A stretch of 15,385 nt of DNA from Myxococcales bacterium. GTDB lineage: Bacteria > Myxococcota > Polyangia > Fen-1088. Shown one piece after another: positions 6,800 to 14,575 of this stretch. The notes under the pieces are model-generated. The model saw nothing but the letters and a program-made list of their open reading frames with translations. It searched no databases and was not told the origin of the DNA. Position 1 is the stretch's first letter. Every line of letters begins with the position of its first letter. Location of the stretch: assembly GCA_003155465.1 (NCBI GenBank), contig PMCR01000430.1, positions 1 through 15,385 on the forward strand, read 5' to 3'. The translations under genes were made by a program, and so were the position numbers.

Positions 6800-9700
6800 C
6801 TAATGCGAGGCAGTGACTGTGCCGGCCAGGGTGCCGGTCACGCCCCGGAAGATGGCCGACACGGTGACCGAGCCGGCGCTGATCGCGGTCAAGAGCCCGC
6901 GCGAGCCAGCCGCGTTCGAAACCGTGGCGATCGCGTCGCCGCCGGCGTCACCGTTGGACGTCAGCCAAGTCACGTTGTTCGTGATGTCGGCGGTGGTGGG
7001 CGGCGCGTCGGCCCAAGTGCCGGTCGCGGTGAGCTGCTGGTGCCCGCCCACAACGACGTTCAGGGGCGACGGCGTGATGGCGATCGACGTCAGGGTCGCG
7101 CCGCTGACCGTGAGCAGCGTGGTCCCGGACACGCCCTGATAGGTGGCGGTGATGGTCGTCGTGCCGGCCTTGATAGGCGTGGCCACCCCGGTGGAGCCGC
7201 CCGTGCTTCCGACAGGCGCCACGGTGGAATCCGAAGACGTCCAAGTCGCGCCTCCCGTGACCGTCCCGGTAGTGGTGTCGTCGTAGACCGCCGTGGCCAC
7301 GAAGGGCTGATTGATGCCAATATGGGCGGTCGGGTTGGTGGGGGTCACCTGGATCGTGGTCACCTTCCTGGAAACCACGGTCAGGGTGGTGGAAGCCGAC
7401 ATCCCGCCGTAGCTGGCGGTGATCGTGCTGGTGCCTGCAGTCAGCCCGGTGGCGCGGCCAGCGGTCCCGCCCGAGGTCGAGATGATCGCCACGGTGCCAT
7501 TCGACGACGACCAGGCAGCCGACGCGGTCACATTCCGTACGCTGTAGTCGCTGTAGATGGCGGTGGCCACGAAGGGCTGGTTCGGGTTCAGCAGGCTTAC
7601 GGTCGGGTTGGTCGGCGAGATCTCGAGCAACAGCAACGGGGGATCGGTAACGGTCAGCACCGCGGTTCCGGTTACCGTGACCCCGTTCTCGGTATAGGTC
7701 GCGCTGATGGTCGCGGTGCCAACCGCGAGCGCGGTTGCCGTGCCGCCACCCACGATGGGCCCAGGCCCGCCTCGGCCGCCGCCGCCGACACCCATGACTG
7801 CGACGGCCGGGTCAGACGAATTCCAAGTGGCAGTCCCAGTCACCGGAGCGGCAGTGCCATTGTCATAGACGGCCGTTGCCGTGAAGGGCTGGGTCAGGTC
7901 GACTTGAATGGTGGCCGTTGGTGGGGTTACCACCAGCCTGCTGAGCACCGGCGGCGCAGCGATGGTAAGAGTGGCCGTGTCGCTGAAGCCGCCGAAGCTT
8001 GCGTTGATGGTCGCGCTGCCAGCGGCCAGGCCGGTGGCAAGACCGCCACCCCCGCCGCCGCCCCGACCGCCGCCGGCGCCATTGGTGATGGTGGCCAGGG
8101 TCGCGTTCAAGGTGGTCCATGTGCATCCGGCGTTGTTGGTCACGGCGGTGCTCGTTCCATTGCTGTAGGTGGCAAAGGCCTGGAACTGTTGCGTCCCATT
8201 CACGCTCACCGAGGCCGTGGCTGGGGTGATGTACAGGCCGACCTGGGTGACGGTGGACACCGTGACAGTGATCGTCGCCGTATCGGTGAAGGTCTGAGCG
8301 CCGGTCGTGTAGGTGGCGGTGACGGTTGCGATTCCTGCGCCCACACCGGTGACCACCAAGCCGCCGCCGGGCGGCCCGCCACGGCCACCCCCCGCCACGG
8401 CCGCCACAGTGCCGTCTGACGTGGTCAATGTGACGCCGGTCGTAATCTGCTGGGTGGTTCCATTGTCATAGTCCAAGTAGACCGTGTACGGCTGGTTCCC
8501 ATTGACCGGAATCGAGGCGGTGGCAGGCGTCAGCCGGATCGCTGTCGGATTCCTTGTCACCACTGCGTTCACCGTGAGTATCGCCGTATCGCTGAAGCTG
8601 GTGCCGCCGTCGGTGCCATAGCTTGCCGTGATGGTGGCCGTTCCCGGGCCGACGCCCGTGGCCGTGGCCCCGCCGCCCCCGCCGCCCCCGCCTCGACCAC
8701 CGCCGGTAGCGGCGATGGTGGCCACTGCGGCAGACGACGATGACCAGTTCGCGCCCGTGATGGCGCCGGTCGTACCGTTGGCGTAGACGCCCCTCACAGT
8801 GAAAGGCTGCGTGTCGCCTACCGCGATGGTGGCGGTCGCCGGTGTCACCATGATCCCGACCAAGAGGGGATCGCCAACCGTCAGGGCTGCCGTCCCCTGC
8901 ACGCCAGAGAAGGTCGCCGCTATGGTCGACGTACCCCGAACCAGGGTGGTCGCCAAGCCTTCGCTTCCGGCTGCATTCGACACCTCGGCAACCGCGGTGT
9001 TGCTGGATGACCAGGTCGCCAGGGTCGTGAGGTCCGCGGTGGTCAAATTGTCGTAGTTCCCTGTCGCGATGAAGGGCTGCTTGCCGCCCGCCGTGACCGT
9101 GGCGGTGGCAGGCGTCAGGGTGATCGAAAGCAGCTTGGGATTGGCCACGTTCACCGTGGCCGACCCGCTGATCCCAGACAGGGTCGCGGTCACGGTCGTG
9201 GTGCCAACCGCCTTGCCCGTGACCTTACCGGCCGCCGTCCCGGCGTTGCCCACCGTGGCGATCGAGCTCTCCGCGACCGTCCAGGTCGCGGAGGCCGTCA
9301 CGTCCTGGGTGATGGTCGTGGTCGCATCCCCGTAGGTGGCCGTGGCCTTTAGCGGGAGAGTCAGATCGAGTGGCAGGTTGAGCGGATTGGGGGTCACCGC
9401 AATGCTGAGCAGCGGTGCCGCAGACACGGTCACCGCAGCCGTCCCCGTCACTCCCGACAGCGCGGCCTGTATGTTGCAAGTGCCAACCGCCTGTCCTGTG
9501 GCCTGGCCCCGGGTCCCGGTTGCGTTGGAGACCAACAACAGGGTCGTGTCGCTTGAAGACCAAGTCACCGAGTCAGTGAGGTCGGCGGTCGAACGATCCG
9601 CATAGTTTCCCTGCGCGGTGAACGACCTCGTGCCCCCTACCATGATCGTGGCCGTGGCTGGGCTCACCGTGATGGAGGTCAGTCGCGGGCTGGTCACCGT

Positions 9701-10927
9701 CACCGAGGTCGTGCCAGTGATCCCGGCCAGCGTGGCTGTGATGGTGGTCTTGCCCGCAGCCTGGGCCGTGGCCCGGCCGGCATCGGTTCCCGTGGCGACC
9801 ACGGTCAGCACGGCGGCATCGCCCGTCGACCATGTCGCTTGCTGGGTCACATCGCTGGTGGAGATGTCATCGTAGACGGCCGTGGCCTTGAAAGCTTGGG
9901 TCACGCCCCGCTGCAGGATCGGCTGGGTGGGCGTAATCCCGATGCTCGCGATCTTCTTCGCCGCTACACTAATCTGAACCGTCCCGCTGATCGCTTGGAC
10001 GGCGGCTGTCACAGTGGCCGTGCCCACCGCGACGCCGGTGACCAGGCCCTTGCTGGTGCCGGTATCGCCGACGGTCGCTATGGCCGGGCTGGACGAGGTC
10101 CAGGTCGCCTGGGAGGTCACGTCCTGTTTAGTGCCGTCGGCGAACACCCCGGTGGCCACTAGCTTCACCGTCCCACCGATGGACAGGGGCGCGACCGATT
10201 GGATGCTGATCGACTGCAGCGACGTATCGACCACCGTGACGGTCGCGGTCGCGGTCTTGCCCTGGTAAGTCGCGGTAATGGTCGCGGTTCCAGCCTTGAC
10301 ACCGTTGAGGGCGGTTCCGGCCACGGTCAGAATGGTGGTGGCGCTGGATGTCACCGTCGAGGAGCTGGACACGTCCTTCGTGCTCCCGTCAGAGTAGACG
10401 GCCGTGATCACGACCGAGAGTGGGATTCCCACGTTGACCTTCGGACTGGCCGGCGAGATCTCGAGGCTCGACACGGTCGGGGCCGCGTCGATGTAGGCGT
10501 CGCGCGGTCCGTCGGTGGGAGGAGACACATCAGCCCGGATTGCATCGGTCTGGGCCACGTCTCTGCCAACGTCGGGACCGCCAGCCTCGGCGCGCACGTC
10601 CGATGTGCCGCCCTCGATCCTGCTGTCAGAAACCACGATATCTGACGTCACGACATCGAACCTGGCATCCGACGCCACGACATCGACCTTGGCATCTGAC
10701 GCCACGACGTCGAACCTGGCATCCGACGCCACGACATCGGCCCCGGCATCCGACCCAAGGCCGCCTTCGAAGCGGCCGTCCTGGCCTGTGCCATCGAAGC
10801 GAGCATCGGTACTGCCATCCCCGACGCGACCTCCGTCTCCGGTTGACACGTGAAGCCCACTGCGTCCGCCACAAGCGCCCATCGCACCAATCACTGCCAG
10901 ACAGAGTACCAGTCTTGTTCTCGTCAT
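6800..10927 (-). CDS. Giant lipoprotein: Asp-rich linker plus thirteen Big_2 Ig-like domains
   Basis: 1375 residues from the ATG at 10927. An upstream ATG at 10969 is in frame, but the later one directly begins a signal peptide (MTRTRLVLCLAVIGAMGAC) with lipobox MGAC and lipidated C19; Gly at +2 fits outer-membrane sorting. Residues about 39-149 are Asp/Ala/Gly/Arg-rich and contain 9-residue DVVASDARF repeats. From 152 to the end I can delimit thirteen Big_2-like domains, starting near 152, 237, 326, 416, 506, 599, 688, 794, 893, 995, 1098, 1189 and 1279. Each has a TPATATI-like first strand, an FxATxxYxDGT centre, a TWSSSxxxVATV segment and a GTATITATY...TATVTV end. Domains 7-10 are longer and carry Gly-rich loops. 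No C-terminal head or anchor is present, so the molecule is all stalk: a likely surface spacer, adhesin or matrix protein. Apart from the lipidated Cys, only C484 and C935 occur in the mature protein. Confidence 0.93.
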   Translation of the reverse strand: MTRTRLVLCLAVIGAMGACGGRSGLHVSTGDGGRVGDGSTDARFDGTGQDGRFEGGLGSDAGADVVASDARFDVVASDAKVDVVASDARFDVVTSDIVVSDSRIEGGTSDVRAEAGGPDVGRDVAQTDAIRADVSPPTDGPRDAYIDAAPTVSSLEISPASPKVNVGIPLSVVITAVYSDGSTKDVSSSSTVTSSATTILTVAGTALNGVKAGTATITATYQGKTATATVTVVDTSLQSISIQSVAPLSIGGTVKLVATGVFADGTKQDVTSQATWTSSSPAIATVGDTGTSKGLVTGVAVGTATVTAAVQAISGTVQISVAAKKIASIGITPTQPILQRGVTQAFKATAVYDDISTSDVTQQATWSTGDAAVLTVVATGTDAGRATAQAAGKTTITATLAGITGTTSVTVTSPRLTSITVSPATATIMVGGTRSFTAQGNYADRSTADLTDSVTWSSSDTTLLLVSNATGTRGQATGQAVGTCNIQAALSGVTGTAAVTVSAAPLLSIAVTPNPLNLPLDLTLPLKATATYGDATTTITQDVTASATWTVAESSIATVGNAGTAAGKVTGKAVGTTTVTATLSGISGSATVNVANPKLLSITLTPATATVTAGGKQPFIATGNYDNLTTADLTTLATWSSSNTAVAEVSNAAGSEGLATTLVRGTSTIAATFSGVQGTAALTVGDPLLVGIMVTPATATIAVGDTQPFTVRGVYANGTTGAITGANWSSSSAAVATIAATGGGRGGGGGGGGATATGVGPGTATITASYGTDGGTSFSDTAILTVNAVVTRNPTAIRLTPATASIPVNGNQPYTVYLDYDNGTTQQITTGVTLTTSDGTVAAVAGGGRGGPPGGGLVVTGVGAGIATVTATYTTGAQTFTDTATITVTVSTVTQVGLYITPATASVSVNGTQQFQAFATYSNGTSTAVTNNAGCTWTTLNATLATITNGAGGGRGGGGGGGLATGLAAGSATINASFGGFSDTATLTIAAPPVLSRLVVTPPTATIQVDLTQPFTATAVYDNGTAAPVTGTATWNSSDPAVAVMGVGGGGRGGPGPIVGGGTATALAVGTATISATYTENGVTVTGTAVLTVTDPPLLLLEISPTNPTVSLLNPNQPFVATAIYSDYSVRNVTASAAWSSSNGTVAIISTSGGTAGRATGLTAGTSTITASYGGMSASTTLTVVSRKVTTIQVTPTNPTAHIGINQPFVATAVYDDTTTGTVTGGATWTSSDSTVAPVGSTGGSTGVATPIKAGTTTITATYQGVSGTTLLTVSGATLTSIAITPSPLNVVVGGHQQLTATGTWADAPPTTADITNNVTWLTSNGDAGGDAIATVSNAAGSRGLLTAISAGSVTVSAIFRGVTGTLAGTVTASH
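7637..8866 (-). repeat. Block of four long Big_2 domains with Gly-rich loop insertions
   Basis: This is lipoprotein residues 688-1097 (domains 7-10, 99-106 residues each; the other nine have 85-97). Gly-rich inserts sharing the core GGGRGG lie at residues 742-753, 846-856, 950-962 and 1046-1062 (DNA 8669-8704, 8360-8392, 8042-8080, 7742-7792), where neighbouring domains have a short loop such as NAAGSRG. Most of them also have a longer final hairpin before the last strand (for example FSDTAILTV, FTDTATITV). The shared features point to local duplication within the gene. Confidence 0.8.
10652..10757 (-). repeat. 27-bp tandem repeat encoding 9-residue Asp-rich units
   Basis: Three nearly identical 27-bp units lie at 10652-10678, 10679-10705 and 10706-10732, with a diverged partial unit to 10757 and a degenerate half-unit before 10652. 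They keep reading frame and encode DVVASDARF-type units in the linker just after the lipobox. In-frame multiples of 27 bp suggest length variation by slippage. They are directly tandem without spacers, so this is not CRISPR. Confidence 0.85.
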
Positions 10928-11047
10928 AGCTCTTGCTTCTCCTGAGTCGGTTGCTGCTGTTCCAGACACCCCAATCGCAGGCCCAATTGCATCCCGCGGC
11001 CTTCATGGCCCTACATGCCGCTGTAAGGGTGTCTGGCGCGTAAGATT

Positions 11048-11053
11048 TGTCAA
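11048..11053 (-). promoter_or_regulatory. Possible -35 element for the lipoprotein gene
   Basis: A perfect TTGACA lies on the minus strand in the 199-bp gap upstream of the lipoprotein gene, 120 nt from its start. No convincing -10 occurs at 16-18 nt; the nearest T-rich candidate TTACAG is 21 nt away. It is recorded as the only promoter-like hexamer in this gap. Confidence 0.25.
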
Positions 11054-11092
11054 TGATTACGGGAACTCCACAACCAATGGATGCGACGCGTT

Positions 11093-11112
11093 TTCGTCCA
11101 CTGGCGGACGAA
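11093..11112 (-). terminator. Hairpin downstream of the FAD-oxidase stop
   Basis: TTCGTCC (11093-11099) and GGACGAA (11106-11112) form a 7-bp stem with a 6-nt loop, 15 nt after the oxidase stop codon on the minus strand. The position fits a terminator separating the oxidase from the lipoprotein gene, but A's rather than U's follow in the minus-strand RNA. Confidence 0.35.
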
Positions 11113-11126
11113 CCAACCTCACCCGC

Positions 11127-12536
11127 TCATACGATGCCTTTGCCCGGATTCATGATGCCCTTGGGGTCCAGGGCCTGCTTGATCCGGCGCATGAGGTCGA
11201 ACTCGACCGCACTCTTGTAGCGCCGCACCTCCTCGCGCTTGGCCACCCCGATGCCATGTTCGGCGCTGATCGACCCGCCGTGGGCCGCCACGATGGCGTG
11301 CACGACGCGACTCACTTCCTCCCAGCGAGCAAGGTACGCCCCTTGGTCCATGCCCGCGGGTTGGCTGAAGTTGAAGTGCAGGTTGCCGTCGCCCACATGA
11401 CCAAAGGGCACGGGTCGGATGCCGGGAACCAGCTCTGCCACCGCGGCCAGCGCCTGCTTGATGAAGCCCGGGATCTGCGACAAGGGCACCGACACGTCGT
11501 TTTTGATGCTCCCGCCTTCCCGCTTCTGCGCCTCGGAGATGGATTCACGCAGCTTCCACAGCGCCGCGGCCTGGGCCGCGCTGCCCGCCAAAGCCGCGTC
11601 GGTGACGAGGCCGTGCTCCAGGGCCTTTGTCATGAAGGCCTCGGCGGTGGAGCGCGGAACCGTCAGGTCGGCCAGGACGTACCATGGCGATCGCGTGGCC
11701 AGCGGATCAATAGATCCCGCCACGTGCTTGCCCACCAAGTCGAGGGCGAAGCGCGAGATCATCTCGAAAGCCAGCACCCCGCCGTCACCCGACACCTCGC
11801 GCGCCAAGGTCAGAAGATCGAGCACCGCCTCTGGGGTGGGCACCGCTGCAAACACGGTTTCCACCTGACGATGGCGCGAGAACAGCTTCAACACGGCGGC
11901 GGTGATGATCCCCAGCGTGCCCTCGGCGCCGATGTAGAGGTGCTTGAGATCGTAGCCGGTGTTGTCCTTGCGCAGCCCGCGCAGGCCATCCCAGATCTCG
12001 CCTTGGGCGGTGACGACTTCCAGCCCCAGCACCAGGTCGCGCGAGTTTCCGTAGCGGAGCACGTGGATGCCTCCCGCATTGGCCGAAAGATTGCCACCGA
12101 TCTGGCAACTGCCTTCCGCGGCCAGGCTGAGCGGGAAGAGCCGGTCTTTCTCGGCTGCAGCTTGCTGGACCGCCGCCAACACGCAGCCCGCCTCGGCGGT
12201 CAGGGTGTTGTTGATTGGATCCACGGATCGCACCCGGTTCATGCGCGACAGGTTGACCAGGACCTCGTGGCCGTTGGCGTTTGGGATCTGCGCACCCACT
12301 AGGCCGGTGTTTCCCCCCTGCGGCACGATGCCCACCTCGGCCTCGACGCACACCCGGACGATGGCCGCCACTTCCGCGGTATTCGCTGGCTTGAGCAGAA
12401 GCGAGGTCTTGCCCTGGTAGCGACTGCGCCATTCCACCAGATGCGGCGCCAAGGTGTCTGGATCGTCACTCCAGCCGGCCGGACCGGCGATCTGCTTCAG
12501 TCGTTCGAGCGTGGCCTGGTCAGGAGGGCGAGGCAT
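11127..12536 (-). CDS. FAD-linked oxidase of the GlcD / D-2-hydroxyacid dehydrogenase type
   Basis: 469 residues, the usual size for this vanillyl-alcohol-oxidase-fold family. The FAD_binding_4 domain spans about 45-215 with PQGGNTGLVG (72-81), GGNLSANAGG (147-156) and GAEGTLGI (203-210). The FAD-oxidase C-terminal domain follows with KNDVSVP (345-351), the metal- and substrate-site motif GHVGDGNLHFN (379-389), SAEHGIG (424-430) and the terminal MNPGK (462-466). Family members oxidise D-lactate, glycolate or D-2-hydroxyglutarate. The pattern resembles stand-alone D-2-hydroxyglutarate or D-lactate dehydrogenases more than the multi-subunit glycolate oxidase, because no FeS partner lies next to it, but the substrate cannot be fixed by reading. 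There is no Shine-Dalgarno before the ATG, and no other in-frame Met near the N-terminus. The preceding gene ends 127 bp upstream. Confidence 0.93.
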   Translation of the reverse strand: MPRPPDQATLERLKQIAGPAGWSDDPDTLAPHLVEWRSRYQGKTSLLLKPANTAEVAAIVRVCVEAEVGIVPQGGNTGLVGAQIPNANGHEVLVNLSRMNRVRSVDPINNTLTAEAGCVLAAVQQAAAEKDRLFPLSLAAEGSCQIGGNLSANAGGIHVLRYGNSRDLVLGLEVVTAQGEIWDGLRGLRKDNTGYDLKHLYIGAEGTLGIITAAVLKLFSRHRQVETVFAAVPTPEAVLDLLTLAREVSGDGGVLAFEMISRFALDLVGKHVAGSIDPLATRSPWYVLADLTVPRSTAEAFMTKALEHGLVTDAALAGSAAQAAALWKLRESISEAQKREGGSIKNDVSVPLSQIPGFIKQALAAVAELVPGIRPVPFGHVGDGNLHFNFSQPAGMDQGAYLARWEEVSRVVHAIVAAHGGSISAEHGIGVAKREEVRRYKSAVEFDLMRRIKQALDPKGIMNPGKGIV

Positions 12537-12663
12537 TGTGGGAAGAGGCTAGTACAACCGCTCGAGAATTCGTAGCTTGTTGAGCGACGGTAAATCCTTT
12601 CCGCCGTCGGGAAACAGGTGGTGCGGATGACCGCGTGGCGAAGGACCCCTGCGGCCGAAGGCA

Positions 12664-14376
12664 TCAGCGCGCTGGCACCGGCGTAACCGGAGGGGGCGGC
12701 GCCTGCGTCGGAAAGACTGCACCAGGCTTCTTGCGGTATACGGTCCAGGTTCCGCTGCGGGCCAGAATTTCCATGCTGTCGCGATACGGCCCAAAGAGGT
12801 TGGCGCCCGGGGGTGGACTGCGCACGAAGAAGTAGTCGAAGATCGGCACGGTTGTGGTGGGGTGGATGTCGTAGGGCCTCCACGGGTCCGGCAGGTCCGC
12901 GCCAGCAGGCTTCTGCGCGCAAGGCATGTGGCGCATCCCACAGTAGGACAAAGGCGCCATGCTGCCGGGCGCTGACCGGGTGGCCACGTAGAGGTCGGGC
13001 AGGCCAAGCAGAATCGACTCGATGCGCATCACGTGCGAACTGCGGTTGAACACCACCCCCAGGGCCTTGCCTCCCGGCGGCGTCTTGCGCATCACCTCCA
13101 CAAAATCCGCGGTCTCTCGTGCGAACATGCGGTAGTGCACGATCAGTTGGTAGCCGTAGATAGTGCACAGGATCACGGCCGGCACGGGAACGACAAACCG
13201 AAGAACGCCACGCACACGTCCAAGCCCAGCTGGCACCAACACGATGGCCATCAGCGCGACCAGCACGGCAAAGCGCGGATGGAAGGTCATCAAGTCGAGC
13301 TCGCCCAAATGGTGCGGCAACATCAGATAGGCGGTCATCGCACCGGCAAAGGCCACCCCGATAGCTGGCCCCATCCGCAGGCGGGGGCGCGACGGGGTCG
13401 GGGCCGGCAGGCCCCTCCAGGCCACCAGCCCGGCGACCAAGTAGACGGCGGTCAGGACAAGCAAGGCTTGGCAGGCTCGAATGTCCACCTGGTCGGTAAA
13501 GGCGCGCATGGCATGCGCCGGAATGGCCCAGAGACGCAGACCGAAATCGTGCAGGAAGCTGCCCCGGTTGAGGTCCTGCAGGCGATGGCGCTTGAGCACC
13601 TCCCAGGCGTAGGCAAACGTGGTCTTGGCGGGTCCGGTCGCACCAGACACGGAGCCAAGGAATTGCCAGTACGCCAGGGCGACGAGAGCCGGCAAGAGCG
13701 TGCTCGAACCCAGCAACCGGCGGCGCCAAGACAGGGGGGCCAGAAACGCGAACGCCAGGACCGCGCCCACACCGTAGAGAAAGTTCTGCAGGTGACACAG
13801 GAAGAGGGCCACGGCCGCCGCGGCTGTCCAGATCCAGCTTCGCCACACCTGGCCGGTCGGACTGTGGAGGTGCTTGACCGTTTGCGCCAGCAGCAACATG
13901 AGCACCGGCAGCGAGAGCGCAAAACTGATGAAACCGTAGTGCAGCGTCAGGTTGTACGCGAGCGGGAAAGCCAGCAGCGCCGGAACGCGACTGCGCCCAC
14001 AGGCCACAAGCAGTGAACCAGTGGAGAGCGGCATCGCTGCGATGTAGAGCGCCACGATCAGCTTGTGCGCGGCGAGCAGGTTCATCACCTTGCCCAGCGC
14101 GACCAGCAGGAGGTAGTGAGCCGCATAGGGCGCCACACGGAGACTGCCCTGGTAGAATGCCGCGTAGGGAGAGGCGGACGAGCCGTGCTTGCCCAGCATG
14201 TCGGCCAGCGCCAGGTGGAAAGGCAGGTCCAGCCCGGGCAGAACCTTGGTAACGAAGAGCGGAGCCCAGTACAGGGGCAGAAGGGCCAGGAAACAGACCC
14301 CGAAGATCTTGGCGTCCGCGTCCAGGCCATAGACAAGCCGGCGCCCAAGGCGTGTTTTCAACTCTGTAAAGCCCAA
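12664..14376 (-). CDS. Polytopic membrane protein, GT-C glycosyltransferase-like, start uncertain
   Basis: 570 residues if translation begins at the TTG at 14376. The frame is open back to 14655, but upstream codons lose the GC-rich third positions and overlap the divergent gene. GTG 14460 and TTG 14361 are the other candidates. The first Met codon inside the clear protein comes after helix 1, so a non-ATG start is forced unless the ATG at 14577 is used. Helix 1 is at about 25-45, followed by the loop motif DLPFHLA (50-56); an acidic residue in the first outer loop is typical of GT-C transferases, which use lipid-linked sugars. About ten hydrophobic segments extend to about 413. A soluble domain of about 155 residues follows and ends in a Pro-rich tail (APPPPVTPVPAR). 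No named family is recognised with confidence. It may glycosylate envelope polymers or proteins; this is inference. Confidence 0.8.
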   Translation of the reverse strand: MGFTELKTRLGRRLVYGLDADAKIFGVCFLALLPLYWAPLFVTKVLPGLDLPFHLALADMLGKHGSSASPYAAFYQGSLRVAPYAAHYLLLVALGKVMNLLAAHKLIVALYIAAMPLSTGSLLVACGRSRVPALLAFPLAYNLTLHYGFISFALSLPVLMLLLAQTVKHLHSPTGQVWRSWIWTAAAAVALFLCHLQNFLYGVGAVLAFAFLAPLSWRRRLLGSSTLLPALVALAYWQFLGSVSGATGPAKTTFAYAWEVLKRHRLQDLNRGSFLHDFGLRLWAIPAHAMRAFTDQVDIRACQALLVLTAVYLVAGLVAWRGLPAPTPSRPRLRMGPAIGVAFAGAMTAYLMLPHHLGELDLMTFHPRFAVLVALMAIVLVPAGLGRVRGVLRFVVPVPAVILCTIYGYQLIVHYRMFARETADFVEVMRKTPPGGKALGVVFNRSSHVMRIESILLGLPDLYVATRSAPGSMAPLSYCGMRHMPCAQKPAGADLPDPWRPYDIHPTTTVPIFDYFFVRSPPPGANLFGPYRDSMEILARSGTWTVYRKKPGAVFPTQAPPPPVTPVPAR

Positions 14377-14386
14377 GTGACCGGCT

Positions 14387-14396
14387 GTGTATACAC
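14387..14396. promoter_or_regulatory. 10-bp palindrome GTGTATACAC at the start of the GT-C-like gene
   Basis: A perfect 10-bp palindrome contains TATACA on the minus strand, which could be a -10 whose transcript would begin close to the TTG at 14376. No matching -35 is evident. It could equally be a regulator site. Confidence 0.3.
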
Positions 14397-14507
14397 CAAA
14401 CTGACGGACAATCGGGCGTTGGGTGCCGATGGATGTCGCCGAGACTCCCCCTGCCGCCACTCTGAGGCCTGTGTCTCCTGTGCGTTCTCGACGGCGGGTA
14501 GCCGACG

Positions 14508-14520
14508 AGACGAATCGTCT
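14508..14520. promoter_or_regulatory. Palindrome AGACGA-A-TCGTCT upstream of the HEAT-carB pair
   Basis: Perfect 6-bp arms around one base lie 56-68 bp before the HEAT-protein ATG in the divergent gap. The size and place suit an operator for either divergent unit. The cognate regulator is unknown. Confidence 0.3.
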
Positions 14521-14557
14521 GGCTCCCTTTGGTTGCGGCCGTAACTCTGCCCTGTGG

Positions 14558-14563
14558 TATAGA
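14558..14563 (+). promoter_or_regulatory. Possible -10 (TATAGA) for the HEAT-carB transcript
   Basis: TATAGA lies 12 bp before the ATG at 14576, and TTGCGG lies 19 bp upstream of it. If used, the transcript would be almost leaderless, which would agree with the absence of a Shine-Dalgarno before that ATG. Confidence 0.3.
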
Positions 14564-14575
14564 TTCCGCCGACCC

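Noticed and set aside
6603..6803. A small + strand frame with a GTG start encoding a Cys-rich 66-residue product
   Set aside because: It begins within the antisense of the TPR gene's ribosome-binding site, has low third-position GC in its first half and no Shine-Dalgarno of its own. Kept only as a remote possibility of a small gene.
6662..8419. A 585-codon open frame on the + strand opposite the lipoprotein gene
   Set aside because: It is composed of Gly/Arg/His/Asp-rich low complexity with no domain, and lies wholly antisense to clear Big_2 repeats; it is a by-product of GC-rich repeated codons.
10636..10757. CRISPR-like direct repeats
   Set aside because: The 27-bp units abut without spacers, keep the reading frame and encode part of the lipoprotein linker.
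14423..14575. N-terminal extension of the HEAT-like protein
   Set aside because: The 51 added residues are Arg/Pro-rich, unlike the rest, and would include the putative -10 and palindrome; MGLFDLFSKEKREE is a natural N-terminus.
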